A stretch of 64,000 bases of DNA from RU20A sp042610495 (lineage in GTDB: Bacteria; Pseudomonadota; Alphaproteobacteria; Rhizobiales; Rhizobiaceae), in contig NZ_JBHGAP010000001.1 of assembly GCF_042610495.1 (NCBI RefSeq), forward strand, positions 868,001 to 932,000, written 5' to 3'. Shown here in pieces: positions 17,619 to 27,143 of this stretch. Position 1 is the first letter of the stretch; the number at the start of each line of letters is the position of its first letter. The notes under the pieces were generated by a model. It had not been told where the DNA came from. It did not search any database and worked only from the letters and a program-made list of their open reading frames with translations. The translations under genes were made by a program, and so were the position numbers.

Positions 17619-17939
17619 TCAGGCCTGGCGTTCCGGCACGTGCACGACGAGCCCGTCGAGCGCCGGGCTCATCTTGATCTGGCAGGAAAGGCGCGACGTC
17701 GGGCGGACGTCGAAGGCGAAGTCCAGCATGTCCTCTTCCATCGCTTCCGGCGCGCCGACAGCCGCCGTCCAGGCGTCATCGACATAGACATGACAGGTGG
17801 CGCAGGCGCAGGCGCCGCCGCATTCCGCCTCGATGCCCGGAATGGCCTTGCGGACGGCGTTTTCCATGACGGTCGTGCCGTCCTGGACATCAAGATCATG
17901 GCGCGTGCCGTCAAAGGCGACGATGGTAAGCTTGCTCAT
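17619..17939 (-). CDS. Adrenodoxin-type [2Fe-2S] ferredoxin
   Basis: A 106-residue soluble electron carrier. Four cluster cysteines are visible: Cys40, Cys46 and Cys49 in the C-x5-C-x2-C pattern (ECGGACACATC) and Cys86 in RLSCQIKM. The acidic loop around residues 65-73 (EAMEEDMLDF) is the usual docking surface for ferredoxin reductase and partner enzymes. This class serves P450s, Fe-S cluster assembly or other oxygenases. The ATG at 17939 gives the family length; the in-frame extension to 18197 has no family match. It is monocistronic by position, with the Hpt gene 383 bases upstream on the same strand. Confidence 0.92.
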   Translation of the reverse strand: MSKLTIVAFDGTRHDLDVQDGTTVMENAVRKAIPGIEAECGGACACATCHVYVDDAWTAAVGAPEAMEEDMLDFAFDVRPTSRLSCQIKMSPALDGLVVHVPERQA

Positions 17940-18322
17940 TCGAAACCCGGTGATGTCAGGAGCACGTTCGATGGCCCATGGCCGCCGCACATGCTCGCGC
18001 TTCTTGTTCTGGCCGCAGGAACCGGCGCGGGGGCGACCCCGCCCTGCTCGGACATGCGTGGTAAGACGGGAACCGCGAGGCCATAAGGGTCCGGCATGCG
18101 CGGCACACCGGATTTCTTCCCTCAATTCGCAAGGCCAGTCAACCGGCAGCGCGCCGCGAAAGCACGTCTCCTGAAACTGTCTCGCAGGTTTGGGCAAAAG
18201 ACATGCAAAACCAGAATCCTACGGCATGTCACATGGCTTGCGAATCAGGCCGCACGCCGGAAAGCCTCCGGCGCGGAGCGGGCCGGCCCTGCCAGCCAGA
18301 CCCGCGCCCGATGCCCTACGCC
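17940..18322. other. Intergenic region between Hpt and ferredoxin genes
   Basis: About 380 bases expected to carry the ferredoxin promoter on the minus strand. I cannot point to a convincing -35/-10 pair, RNA structure or repeat. Confidence 0.4.
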
Positions 18323-18691
18323 TTAGCGGCAGAGCTTCAGAACGAAATGTTCGGCCTCAAGCACGGCAGCGGAGAGCGCGGACAGATGCGCGTCGGCCTC
18401 CGGCTCGGCCTCGATCGTCTCGGCGGCACGGGCAACCATGTGTGCGCCGACGGAAAGGGCTGCGCCCTTGAGGCGATGGGCCGCAGCCTTGCGCGCCTCG
18501 ATACCGCCCTCGCCCATGTCCTTCATGAGCTGGCGCGACTGGCGCGAGAACATCTGCAGGACTTCGAGCTCCAGCGCCTTGTCGCCCATCGTCTGGTTGG
18601 CGAGGTGGACGAGGTCGATCGGGCGAGCCTGCGAGGGGCGGAACATGCCGGAATTGTCAGGCGCTTCGAAGGCAATCTTGAGGGCTGCCAT
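18323..18691 (-). CDS. Stand-alone Hpt (histidine phosphotransfer) protein
   Basis: A 122-residue single-domain histidine phosphotransfer protein that would shuttle phosphate between receiver domains. The phosphoacceptor is His72 in AAHRLKGAALSVGA, the classic HxxKGAA motif, inside a four-helix bundle. Its N-terminus has about 25 extra residues before the domain. No kinase or response regulator is adjacent; the divergent neighbour is the GPR-like coiled-coil gene. It is not ChpT, which has a different two-domain fold. A link to polar growth or to the CckA pathway is only suggested by position. Confidence 0.85.
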   Translation of the reverse strand: MAALKIAFEAPDNSGMFRPSQARPIDLVHLANQTMGDKALELEVLQMFSRQSRQLMKDMGEGGIEARKAAAHRLKGAALSVGAHMVARAAETIEAEPEADAHLSALSAAVLEAEHFVLKLCR

Positions 18692-19297
18692 TGGTGTTTT
18701 TCCCTTGTTTTACAAATCGTCGGTCGGCGTCAAACGGTGGTTTCGCGCCAGGTGTCACGGGGTGTCTGTGTCCCGGAGCTTATGGCGGATCCGTCACCGG
18801 CATCTGTTCCCCGGGGAACCCGTCTCCGGGGGCGTGGACCAAGTGTTAGCCGACGGGCGCTGCTATCCCTTTAAACTGGGGCACAATCGGGGCTGGCGGA
18901 CGCGGAAATCTACAAGTTTGGTTAACGTCTGTTAAACCCCGCGAAATGCTGCATTTTCGGGCACCTCGCGAAAATTGGCGGTTAAGAAATCATTAGGATT
19001 TTAACGTTTGCCGGAGGCGGTTAATTGTGTGGCGGCGGCTTCTGTGTCACTACGGTACGCTTGAGGCTTCCTCCTTTAGCCATGCGTAAAGGCGTGAGGG
19101 GGCACTGACGGAACATGGTGGAAAAACCGAGGTTTCGCAGGTGTCCGGCCCTGTGAGTGTGTAAGGTACGTGACGGTCCCGCCCGCGATGATCGCGGGAA
19201 ACCGGCAGGCCTTCCCGGTCATGACGACCAACGGCGCGATGCTGGCGGCATCCGCCCGGTTTTCGTGGTCGGGCAGATAGTAACGAGGCGTTTCTGT
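18692..19297 (+). promoter_or_regulatory. Long leader of the GPR-like gene with TTAA-rich CtrA-like motifs
   Basis: A 606-base divergent region. The segment 18915-19030 is AT-rich and holds several TTAA motifs: TTAACGTCTGTTAAAC (near 18921-18936), TTAAGAAATCATTA (near 18983), TTTTAACG (near 19000) and GGTTAATT (near 19020). These resemble, but do not exactly match, the CtrA consensus TTAA-N7-TTAA. No coding gene is supported. The remaining 260 bases up to the ATG would be an unusually long 5' leader. Confidence 0.35.
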
Positions 19298-22200
19298 ATG
19301 GCGACGAAAAAGGGCAACGAATCGATCGATGATCAGGCATTTCGCGCGCTCGAAAATGCCTTGAGAATCGACTTCGACGAATTGAAGTCTTCGCTGAACG
19401 ACCAGGCGGACCCGGATGCGCCGCCGTCCGGCGTGCCCGAGCCCGTGCCGCAGCCGACGCGCGCCGAACGCCGTGACCGCGATCAGAAGGCCCGCGACGT
19501 GAAGGCCCGCGCTGCCGCCCCTGCCCCCGCCGCCGCGACCGAACGGCGTGCCGAAACGCGCGCCGCCGCAGAACCTGCCCCGAAATCGCCCAGCTTTGCC
19601 GCCGCCAACGACGATTCCCGCCGCTCGAACTCCGCCCTTCTGCGCGCCTTCGACGTGCGCCAGGGTCGCCGCCCCATGCGCATGGCCGCCATCGTCTCGA
19701 TCGTCTGGCTCGTCGGCACGCTCGGCATCGCCAATACGCTCTTCGGATCAGAGTTGTGGAGCATCCGCTCGCTCTCCGATCTCTCCGCGGCTCCGGGCGC
19801 GATCGGGGTGATGCTCGCCGCCTTCCTGCCCATGGCTGTCTTCTTCCTCGTCGCGCTGCTGGTTGCCCGCGTGCAGGAACTGCGCACCGCCGCCCGCTCC
19901 ATGGCAGAAGTCGCGCTGCGCCTCTCCGAGCCGGAAACCATCGCCGCCGACCGCGTCATGTCGGTCGGCCAGGCCGTACGCCGCGAAGTCTCGGCCATGA
20001 ACGAAGGCATCGAGCGCACCATTGCGCGCGCCACCGAGCTCGAAGCGCTTGTCCATTCCGAGGTCAATGCGCTCGAACGCAGCTACAGCGACAATGAGCT
20101 GCGCGTGCGCGCCCTCGTGCAGGAACTCGGCCTCGAGCGCGAAGCGATCATCGGCCATGCCGACCGCATCCGCTCCTCCATCGTCGGTGCCCAGTCGCAG
20201 CTGAAGGACGAGATCGCCAACGTCAGCGACGAGGTCGCCCGCCGCATCGCGACCTCGGGCGAAGCCTTCGCCTCGCTCATCGAGACGCGCGCCGCCACGC
20301 TGAACGAGAAGTCCAGCAGCGCGATCCAGACGATCAGCGCCATGCTGACGACCCGCGCCGATGCGCTCCTGTCGAATCTCACCACCGCCGGCGTGCAGCT
20401 CGGCAACGAATTTGACGCCCGCCTCGACCAGCTCAGCCAGACGCTCAACAAGCGCGGCCAGCAACTGCTCGGCCAGTTCGAGACGCGCGCCTCGACGCTC
20501 GACGCCAACACCGAAAAGCTCAATGCCGCCCTGAACGAGCGCGCCCGCCAGCTCAACGAGACGCTGATCGCCCGCACCCGCGACCTCAACGAGACCCTGA
20601 GTTTCGGCCAGCAGACGATCGCCGGCGGCATCGAGGAGATGCTCCTGTCGATCAACACGACGCTGGAAGACAAGGGCCAGTCCTTCCGCCAGACGCTTCA
20701 GTCCGTGGCCGACGAGACCATCATGGATCTCGATCTGCGCTCGGGCTTCTTCGAAGACAAGCTGCAGGCCACCGTCGGCCAGCTTTCGGGCGCGTTCGAC
20801 AACCGCTTCACCGAGTTCGCCGATGCCTTCGACCGTCGCGCCAGCCAGCTGGACAGCCGCATCAGCAACAGCCTCGGCCGGATCGAAAAGGCCGTGGACG
20901 GTGGCTCGGATGCGATCGGCGGCGTGCTGGACGAGCGCATCGACCGGCTGAACGCGGCCCTCACGGATCGCTCGCTGACGCTCGCTGCCACGCTCGGCGC
21001 GACCCAGGACTTCATCGAAGACAGCATCAGCAGCAAGACGGTTGCGCTGACGGAGGCCATGCAGGACGCCCACCAGCGCGTCGATGCGATCATGGCGGAA
21101 CGCTCGACCTCGCTGATCGGCGCACTGGCCGCGACGCGCAGCGCCATCGAGGAAACGATGACCACCAGCACCACCTCCATGGCCAAGGCCATGCAGTCCG
21201 TGCAGGAACGCATCGACTCGACGATGGCGGATCGCTCCGCCGCCCTGATCGGCGCGCTCGGCGCCACCCGCAGCGCCATCGAGGAGACGGTGACCACCAC
21301 CACCGCCTCCATGGAAGACGCCATGCAGTCCGCGCAGGACCGGATCGACGCGACGCTCGTGGATCGCTCCGCCATCCTGATCGGCGCGCTCGGCGCCACC
21401 CGCAGCGCCATCGAGGAAACGATGGCCAGCAACGCGACCTCCATGGCAAACGCCATGAAAGCCGCGCAGGAAGATATTGATTCGGTTCTGTTCGAGCGCT
21501 CCACTGCTCTCATCGGCTCGCTCGGCGCCACCCAGGCCGCAATCGAGGAGAGCATCGAGGCACGCACCGCGGCGCTGACGGATGCCATGCAGACCGTTCA
21601 CCTGCGGGTCGATGATGTCCTGGCCGAGCGCTCCACGGCACTCGTCGGCGCCCTCGGCGCCACGCAGATGGCGATCGAGGAAAGCATCGGCAGCCGCACC
21701 GACGCGCTCGAAAAGACCATCGGCGAGCGCACGGCGGCCCTGACATCGGCTCTCGAAACCGTCCACCAGCGCGTCGATGGCGTGCTGGCGGAGCGTTCCG
21801 GTGCCCTGATCGGTGCGCTCGACGCCACCCAGACGGCCATCGAACAGAGCATCGGCACCCGCACCGGCGCCCTGACGGAAGCCTTGAAGACGGTTCATGA
21901 CCGTGTCGATACCGTTCTGTCGGATCGCTCCGGCGCGCTCCTCGGCGCCCTCGACGCGGCCCAGGCCCGCCTCGACAACGGCTTCGGCGGTCGCGCCGAA
22001 ATGCTTCAGCGCACGCTGGTCGAAAGCGAGCGCCGCATCAATGACGGCCTTGCCTCCGGCGCACTCGCCATCGAGACCGCCATGGCCGCCAACACCGATC
22101 GGCTGGACGAGGTCCTGTCGAGCCATAGCGAAAAGATCGGCTCCAGCATCGCCGAGAAGATCGAGACGGTGGAAGCCGCCATTGCCGGCGGTCAGCAGCG

Positions 22201-25200
22201 GCTCGACAAGGTCCTGTCGAACGGCACGGGCGGCATTGCCGAAGCCATCGGCAGCGGCCTCGGCGCCATGGACATCACCCTTTCGGCAGCACGTGACCAG
22301 CTGGAAACCACGCTGAGCGCCCATGGACGGGATCTCGGCCGCACGCTGGACGAAAGCCATGATCGCCTGACGACGACGCTGATGGCCCAGAGCCTTCAGA
22401 TCCAGACCGGCCTCGACAGCAGCATCGAGACGATCGAGACTGCGCTGTCGGGCGGCTACGAGCGGATCGGCGGGGCGATCGGCGGCCACAGCCGCGAAAT
22501 CGCCGCGACCATCGAAGGCGGCCTTGCGACCATCGACACCAACCTGTCGGCCACCCATGTGCGCCTGGCCGCAACACTCTCCGAGCGCAGCCAGGAGATC
22601 ACCCAGACCCTCGACAGCCGCATCACCGCCGTCGAGGCTGCGCTGGCGTCCGGCCAGGATCGCGTCGAGCGAACCTTGTCGAACAGCACCACCGCCATCC
22701 AGACGGCGCTCGAGGTCGGCCAGGATCGTCTGTCCTCCGCCCTGCTGTCCAGCGGTCGCGAATTTGCCGAAACGCTCGGCTCGGGCCTCGGCACGATCGA
22801 ACATGCCCTCACCGATAGCCACGAGCGCCTGAGCGCCAAGCTGACGGACGGCATTGCCGACATGGGCGAGCGTGCCCGCATGATGGTCGACAGCGTCGGC
22901 GAGCGGTTCGACGACATGGCCACCAGCTTCGCGCTGCGCACCGCCGTGACGGCCGAAACGCTCGGCGACCGCACCGGCGAACTGGGCGATCAGCTTGCCG
23001 AACGCGTGGGCACGCTGACCGAAACGATGCTGCGCACCTCGGACAACGCCGCCAGCACCATTGCCGGCACGGCCGAAACGCTGGCCGCAAGCCTGGTCTC
23101 CACGCAGGCGACCCTGCGCGGCGACCTCGACAGCCGGATCGAAACGATCCGCTCGACCCTGTCGGACGGCCGCGAGGATATTCGCGGCGTACTCGATGGC
23201 CAGTCGGCGGCGATTGCCAACACCCTGTCGTCGGGAACGGCCCAGCTCGAAATCGCGCTGGAGGCCCGCAAGGCCGCCATCGGCCAGACGATCGAGGCCA
23301 GCGCTGTCGCGCTCGAGGACCGTCTGCGCTCCTCCACCAGCGCCATCGCCGACCGCCTCGGCGAGACCGCCAACCATATCGGCCGGGCAGCCGACACGCT
23401 CAACAGCCAGATGGACAATTCCTTCAACGGCCTCAACGAGCGTCTGGGCGAAACCGCCCTCCAGATCGAAACCAGCATCGGCGTGCTCGGCGAGCGCATC
23501 CGCGACAGCGTCACCGGCGTTCAGGCCATGGTGGATCTGGCCGGCCGCGACATCGGCGACAGCCTGGCGAGCCGCATCGTGGATCTCGAACGTGCCGGCA
23601 CCTCCGCCGCCAGCCAGATCGACACGGCGCTCGGCGCCCGCGTCGGCGATATCGAGCGCGTCACCGCCACGGCCGCCAGCCAGATCGATGCGACCCTTGG
23701 CGCCCGGGTCGGCGATATCGAACGCATCACCGTCACCGCCGCAAGCCAGATCGATGCCACCCTTGGAGCCCGCGTCGAGGATATCGAGCGCATCACCGCG
23801 ACCGCGGCCAGCCTCATCGACGACACGCTGGCCACCCGCGCCGGCGACCTCGAGCGCACGGTCGCATCCGCCGCCAGCCGTCTCGACCACACGCTTGCCA
23901 GCCGGACCGGCGAACTGGCGCGCGCCGGCGACAGCACGGCGACCCGCATCGACGAGGCTCTGACCGCCCGCGTCACCGATCTCGAGCGCATCGCCGACAC
24001 CGGCGCCAGCCGCATCGCCTCCACCCTGGAGCAGGGCACCGCCCATCTCGAAGAGCGCTTCGGGACCATGGATCGCGCCCTTGGCATCGGCCTCGACAAT
24101 GTCAGCCGCACGCTGGAGACCCGCGCCGGCGCGCTGGCCGTCACGCTGCGCAGCGCCGTGCAGCAGACGACCGAAGAGATCGACGCCGAAGCCCGGCGCG
24201 CAGCCGAACGCCTCGCCCAGACGGGCGAGAGCTTCACCGGCGCGCTCGACCTGCAGAGCAGGACCTTTGCCGAAACCGTCGAGCAGAAGGCCAACGAAAC
24301 CGCTGCCCGCAGCGCATCCCTCGCCCGCGGCGTGACGGACGCCTCGGATGCCGCGATCGCGCGTCTTTCGGAAGCCAACGAGCGGATTGGCGAAAAGGCC
24401 CGCCTCGTCAATGCCAGCATCGATGAAGCCGCCGGCAGCGCCGTCGAGCGCCTGTCCCTGGCCGGCGAGGAGATCGGCGAGCGCGCCCGCGCCGTCCAGC
24501 AAACCATCGACGTGGCGTCCGCCACTGCGGTGTCGCGCTTTGCCGAGGCCGGCAAGACCATCGACGCCCAGGCCCGCAACGTGTCGACCAGCCTCGGCGC
24601 CGTGGAAAAGGCGCTGGAAGCGCGCGGCGACTCGATCCGCGCGACGCTGGACGAGCGCACCCGCGACCTCAACTCGCTGCTCTCCACGCGCTCGGCAGAG
24701 CTTGGCCGCCTGATCGACGAACAGGCTCGCCCGCTTGTGGACCGCTATGCCGCGACCGGCGCCCAGGCTGCCGACCAGATCAGCATGGCCGCCCGCGACA
24801 GCGCCGACCGGCTGCGCGCCGAAAGCGCCTCGCTGGTGGAAACGATCACCCAGCGCACCGGCGAGACCATCGATGCCCTGTCGAACCGCGCGACCGAAAC
24901 GGCCGGCGCGATGCAGCAGATGGAATCGCGGCTGGCCGCCACGGCCACCTCGCTCATCGATCGCCTCGCCCGCAGCAACACCGCCATGGGTGAGGTGCTG
25001 GACACCGCCGAAAACACGCTCGGCGCGATGGAAGGCAAGCTCGATGCCACCACCCAGCGCATCTCCGACACGGCCGAGCGCGTCTTCGACGTGCTCGCAA
25101 GCTCGACCCGCCTCATCGAAGGCCGCGTCGATAAACTGGCGGATGTGTCGTCGCACACGCTCTCACAGATCGGCGGCATCGTCGGTCGCTTCGAGGAGCA

Positions 25201-26872
25201 TTCGAAGGTCCTGAGCCAGGCATCCGACCTGCTCGGCGCGGCACAGTCGAACCTCGCCAACACGCTCGATGAGCGCCAGGAAGCCCTGCGCACCCTGTCG
25301 GTGGGCCTTGTCCGGCGCTCGGAAGAGGTGGAGAACACCATGCGCCAGGTGGAAGGCCTGGTGGACGCCGCCTTTGCCCGCGCCGAACAGCGCGCCGTGG
25401 AGACGACGGACACGCTGCGCAGCGGCATCCAGTCTTCCTTCGTCGAAATCGGCCGCGTGCTGACCGACGCCGAGACCCGCGCCGCCGCCACCGCCGAAGC
25501 CCTGCGCAACACCGTCGCCAAGGCCGGCGAGGATGCAGGCCAGGCCGTCGCCCAGACCGCAAGGCAGGCAGAAGAACGCTCCGCCCAGGTGGCGAACGCC
25601 ATCCGCCAGGGTCTGCGCTCGAGCTACGAAGAGGTCAACCAGGTCCTTTCCGCCGCCGAGCAGCGCGCGCTCAAGGCTGCCGAAACGCTGCGCGGAACCG
25701 CGGCCCAGGCCGGTGCCGAGGCGACCGAAAGCGTCGAGCAGGCCTTCCAGTCGGCCGAAGAACGCTCCAGGGAAGTCGCCCAGCGCCTGCGCGGCAGCGT
25801 CACCACCTCGCTCGCCGATGTGGACCGCGTGCTGGCCGAAGCCGGCAAGCGTTCGGAAGGGGCAAGCGAGCAGCTGCGCGCCGTCCTGCGCCAGTCCGCC
25901 GACGAGGCCATCACCCGTTTCTCGGGTGCCACGGAAGAAATCCGCCGTGCCGCCGACGAGATCCGCCGCGAACTCGGCGCGACGCGCGAAGACCTGAAGC
26001 GCGGCGCCTTCGACCTGCCGGAAGAGGCGAAAGAAAGCGCCGGCGCCATGCGCCGCGCCGTCGCCGAGCAGATCAAGGCCCTGCAGGATCTCTCGGCCAT
26101 CATCGGTCGTTCCTCCAATGCCCTGGAGTTCGCGACGCCGACGGCGCGCCAGCCCGCCGCGGCCTCTGCTGCGGCAGCCCTGCCCACGACGGCCCTTCCG
26201 GCCGGCATGGGGGCAGGCGTTTCGGCAACGATTGCCGCCGGCCTGCCGCAGGCCGCACCGCTGCGCGCCAGCGCCCAGCCGGAGCCGCGCGAGGCCCTGC
26301 GCGGCAGCCTCGGCCTCGACCGCGCGACGCAGCCGGCCCAGCAGCCACGCCTGCCGACCGCCGATGCGGCCGCTGCCGACTACCGTCCCCGCCAGGAAGA
26401 AGGCGGCGGCTGGGTCCGCGATCTCCTGCGCGCCGCCTCGCGCGAGGAAGCGCCGGCCCCTGCCCCGCGCCAGCCGGATCCGCAGCCCCAGCCCGCACGG
26501 CCGGCCACGGAAGCCCGCAACCCGCGCCATGTCGTCGAATCGCTCAACTCGCTGTCGGTCGATATCGCCCGCGCCATCGACCACGACGCCTCCGTCGATC
26601 TGTGGCGCCGCTACCAACGCGGCGAGCGCGACGTCTTCACCCGTCGCCTCTATACGCTGAAGGGCCAGCAGACCTTCGACGAGATCAAGCGCAAGTACGA
26701 CCGCGAACCGGAATTCCGCACCGCCGTCGATCGCTACATCGGCGATTTCGAAAAACTGCTCTCGGACGTCGCCCGCAACGACCGCGACCGCACCATGACC
26801 CAGAGCTATCTGACCTCCGACACCGGCAAGGTCTACACCATGCTCGCCCACGCCGCCGGCCGCTTCAGCTGA
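19298..26872 (+). CDS. Giant coiled-coil membrane protein, Growth Pole Ring (GPR)-like
   Basis: A 2,524-residue protein often annotated as kinesin-like or apolipoprotein-like. Architecture and neighbourhood match GPR of Agrobacterium tumefaciens, which forms a ring at the growing pole and is needed for polar growth and rod shape. An Ala/Arg-rich cytoplasmic N-terminus (1-125) is followed by two membrane spans (about 130-150 and 170-193) and some 2,000 residues of nearly uninterrupted helix. Its repeats follow an 11-residue period: 44-residue units from residue 600 and 22-residue units from residue 1438. After a Pro/Gln/Ala linker (about 2280-2400) comes a conserved C-terminal domain (RHVVESLNSLSVDIARAID ... 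SYLTSDTGKVYTML). The ATG at 19298 starts a normal N-terminus, with GAGGCG upstream; an in-frame start at 19157 would only add leader-like sequence. A terminator follows. Confidence 0.85.
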   Translation: MATKKGNESIDDQAFRALENALRIDFDELKSSLNDQADPDAPPSGVPEPVPQPTRAERRDRDQKARDVKARAAAPAPAAATERRAETRAAAEPAPKSPSFAAANDDSRRSNSALLRAFDVRQGRRPMRMAAIVSIVWLVGTLGIANTLFGSELWSIRSLSDLSAAPGAIGVMLAAFLPMAVFFLVALLVARVQELRTAARSMAEVALRLSEPETIAADRVMSVGQAVRREVSAMNEGIERTIARATELEALVHSEVNALERSYSDNELRVRALVQELGLEREAIIGHADRIRSSIVGAQSQLKDEIANVSDEVARRIATSGEAFASLIETRAATLNEKSSSAIQTISAMLTTRADALLSNLTTAGVQLGNEFDARLDQLSQTLNKRGQQLLGQFETRASTLDANTEKLNAALNERARQLNETLIARTRDLNETLSFGQQTIAGGIEEMLLSINTTLEDKGQSFRQTLQSVADETIMDLDLRSGFFEDKLQATVGQLSGAFDNRFTEFADAFDRRASQLDSRISNSLGRIEKAVDGGSDAIGGVLDERIDRLNAALTDRSLTLAATLGATQDFIEDSISSKTVALTEAMQDAHQRVDAIMAERSTSLIGALAATRSAIEETMTTSTTSMAKAMQSVQERIDSTMADRSAALIGALGATRSAIEETVTTTTASMEDAMQSAQDRIDATLVDRSAILIGALGATRSAIEETMASNATSMANAMKAAQEDIDSVLFERSTALIGSLGATQAAIEESIEARTAALTDAMQTVHLRVDDVLAERSTALVGALGATQMAIEESIGSRTDALEKTIGERTAALTSALETVHQRVDGVLAERSGALIGALDATQTAIEQSIGTRTGALTEALKTVHDRVDTVLSDRSGALLGALDAAQARLDNGFGGRAEMLQRTLVESERRINDGLASGALAIETAMAANTDRLDEVLSSHSEKIGSSIAEKIETVEAAIAGGQQRLDKVLSNGTGGIAEAIGSGLGAMDITLSAARDQLETTLSAHGRDLGRTLDESHDRLTTTLMAQSLQIQTGLDSSIETIETALSGGYERIGGAIGGHSREIAATIEGGLATIDTNLSATHVRLAATLSERSQEITQTLDSRITAVEAALASGQDRVERTLSNSTTAIQTALEVGQDRLSSALLSSGREFAETLGSGLGTIEHALTDSHERLSAKLTDGIADMGERARMMVDSVGERFDDMATSFALRTAVTAETLGDRTGELGDQLAERVGTLTETMLRTSDNAASTIAGTAETLAASLVSTQATLRGDLDSRIETIRSTLSDGREDIRGVLDGQSAAIANTLSSGTAQLEIALEARKAAIGQTIEASAVALEDRLRSSTSAIADRLGETANHIGRAADTLNSQMDNSFNGLNERLGETALQIETSIGVLGERIRDSVTGVQAMVDLAGRDIGDSLASRIVDLERAGTSAASQIDTALGARVGDIERVTATAASQIDATLGARVGDIERITVTAASQIDATLGARVEDIERITATAASLIDDTLATRAGDLERTVASAASRLDHTLASRTGELARAGDSTATRIDEALTARVTDLERIADTGASRIASTLEQGTAHLEERFGTMDRALGIGLDNVSRTLETRAGALAVTLRSAVQQTTEEIDAEARRAAERLAQTGESFTGALDLQSRTFAETVEQKANETAARSASLARGVTDASDAAIARLSEANERIGEKARLVNASIDEAAGSAVERLSLAGEEIGERARAVQQTIDVASATAVSRFAEAGKTIDAQARNVSTSLGAVEKALEARGDSIRATLDERTRDLNSLLSTRSAELGRLIDEQARPLVDRYAATGAQAADQISMAARDSADRLRAESASLVETITQRTGETIDALSNRATETAGAMQQMESRLAATATSLIDRLARSNTAMGEVLDTAENTLGAMEGKLDATTQRISDTAERVFDVLASSTRLIEGRVDKLADVSSHTLSQIGGIVGRFEEHSKVLSQASDLLGAAQSNLANTLDERQEALRTLSVGLVRRSEEVENTMRQVEGLVDAAFARAEQRAVETTDTLRSGIQSSFVEIGRVLTDAETRAAATAEALRNTVAKAGEDAGQAVAQTARQAEERSAQVANAIRQGLRSSYEEVNQVLSAAEQRALKAAETLRGTAAQAGAEATESVEQAFQSAEERSREVAQRLRGSVTTSLADVDRVLAEAGKRSEGASEQLRAVLRQSADEAITRFSGATEEIRRAADEIRRELGATREDLKRGAFDLPEEAKESAGAMRRAVAEQIKALQDLSAIIGRSSNALEFATPTARQPAAASAAAALPTTALPAGMGAGVSATIAAGLPQAAPLRASAQPEPREALRGSLGLDRATQPAQQPRLPTADAAAADYRPRQEEGGGWVRDLLRAASREEAPAPAPRQPDPQPQPARPATEARNPRHVVESLNSLSVDIARAIDHDASVDLWRRYQRGERDVFTRRLYTLKGQQTFDEIKRKYDREPEFRTAVDRYIGDFEKLLSDVARNDRDRTMTQSYLTSDTGKVYTMLAHAAGRFS
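21095..22051 (+). repeat. 44-residue (132-bp) internal repeats in the GPR-like gene
   Basis: Seven in-frame units begin at 21095, 21227, 21359, 21491, 21623, 21788 and 21920, each opening with a (A/S/F)(E/D)RS-x-(A/S/I)L(I/V/L)G(A/S)L block. Spacing is exactly 132 bp except one unit that is 165 bp, i.e. 44 residues plus one extra 11-residue block. Confidence 0.85.
23609..24070 (+). repeat. 22-residue (66-bp) internal repeats in the GPR-like gene
   Basis: Seven contiguous 66-bp units beginning at 23609 encode blocks of the form A-S-Q-I-D-x-x-L-x-x-R-V-x-D-I-E-R, identical in length to the 22-mers of apolipoproteins. The first three units are nearly identical; the last ones are degenerate. Confidence 0.85.
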
Positions 26873-26901
26873 GCCAACGGCTGCGCAGGACGCAATGAGA
26901 A

Positions 26902-26934
26902 GGCCCGCCGGGAAACCGGCGGGCCCTTTTTTTG
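26902..26934 (+). terminator. Rho-independent terminator of the GPR-like gene
   Basis: A perfect 10-bp stem GGCCCGCCGG / CCGGCGGGCC with GAAA loop, followed by C and seven T, 29 bases after the stop codon. Confidence 0.9.
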
Positions 26935-27143
26935 ATTGGCCGGCCCGCCAGGTCGCAACGATCTCCGGCCTCGTCGCCGGGATGGCCGATGTCATCGTCG
27001 TGACGTGGCCGGGGCGACGGCTGTCATCCCGCAACCGCCCGCTTTCCCTAGGCACGCCGTCTGGTCTACCATCGACAGAAGATGGCCCTCAGGGTCGCGA
27101 ATGCGATGCCGGATCGCGGCGGGGCGATGGAGAGGTTCAAACG

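Noticed and set aside
19748..25156. An 1802-codon minus-strand open frame opposite the GPR-like gene
   Set aside because: High-GC codon bias keeps the antisense frame open. It has no recognisable domain, while the plus strand has membrane spans, hendecad repeats and a conserved C-terminus.
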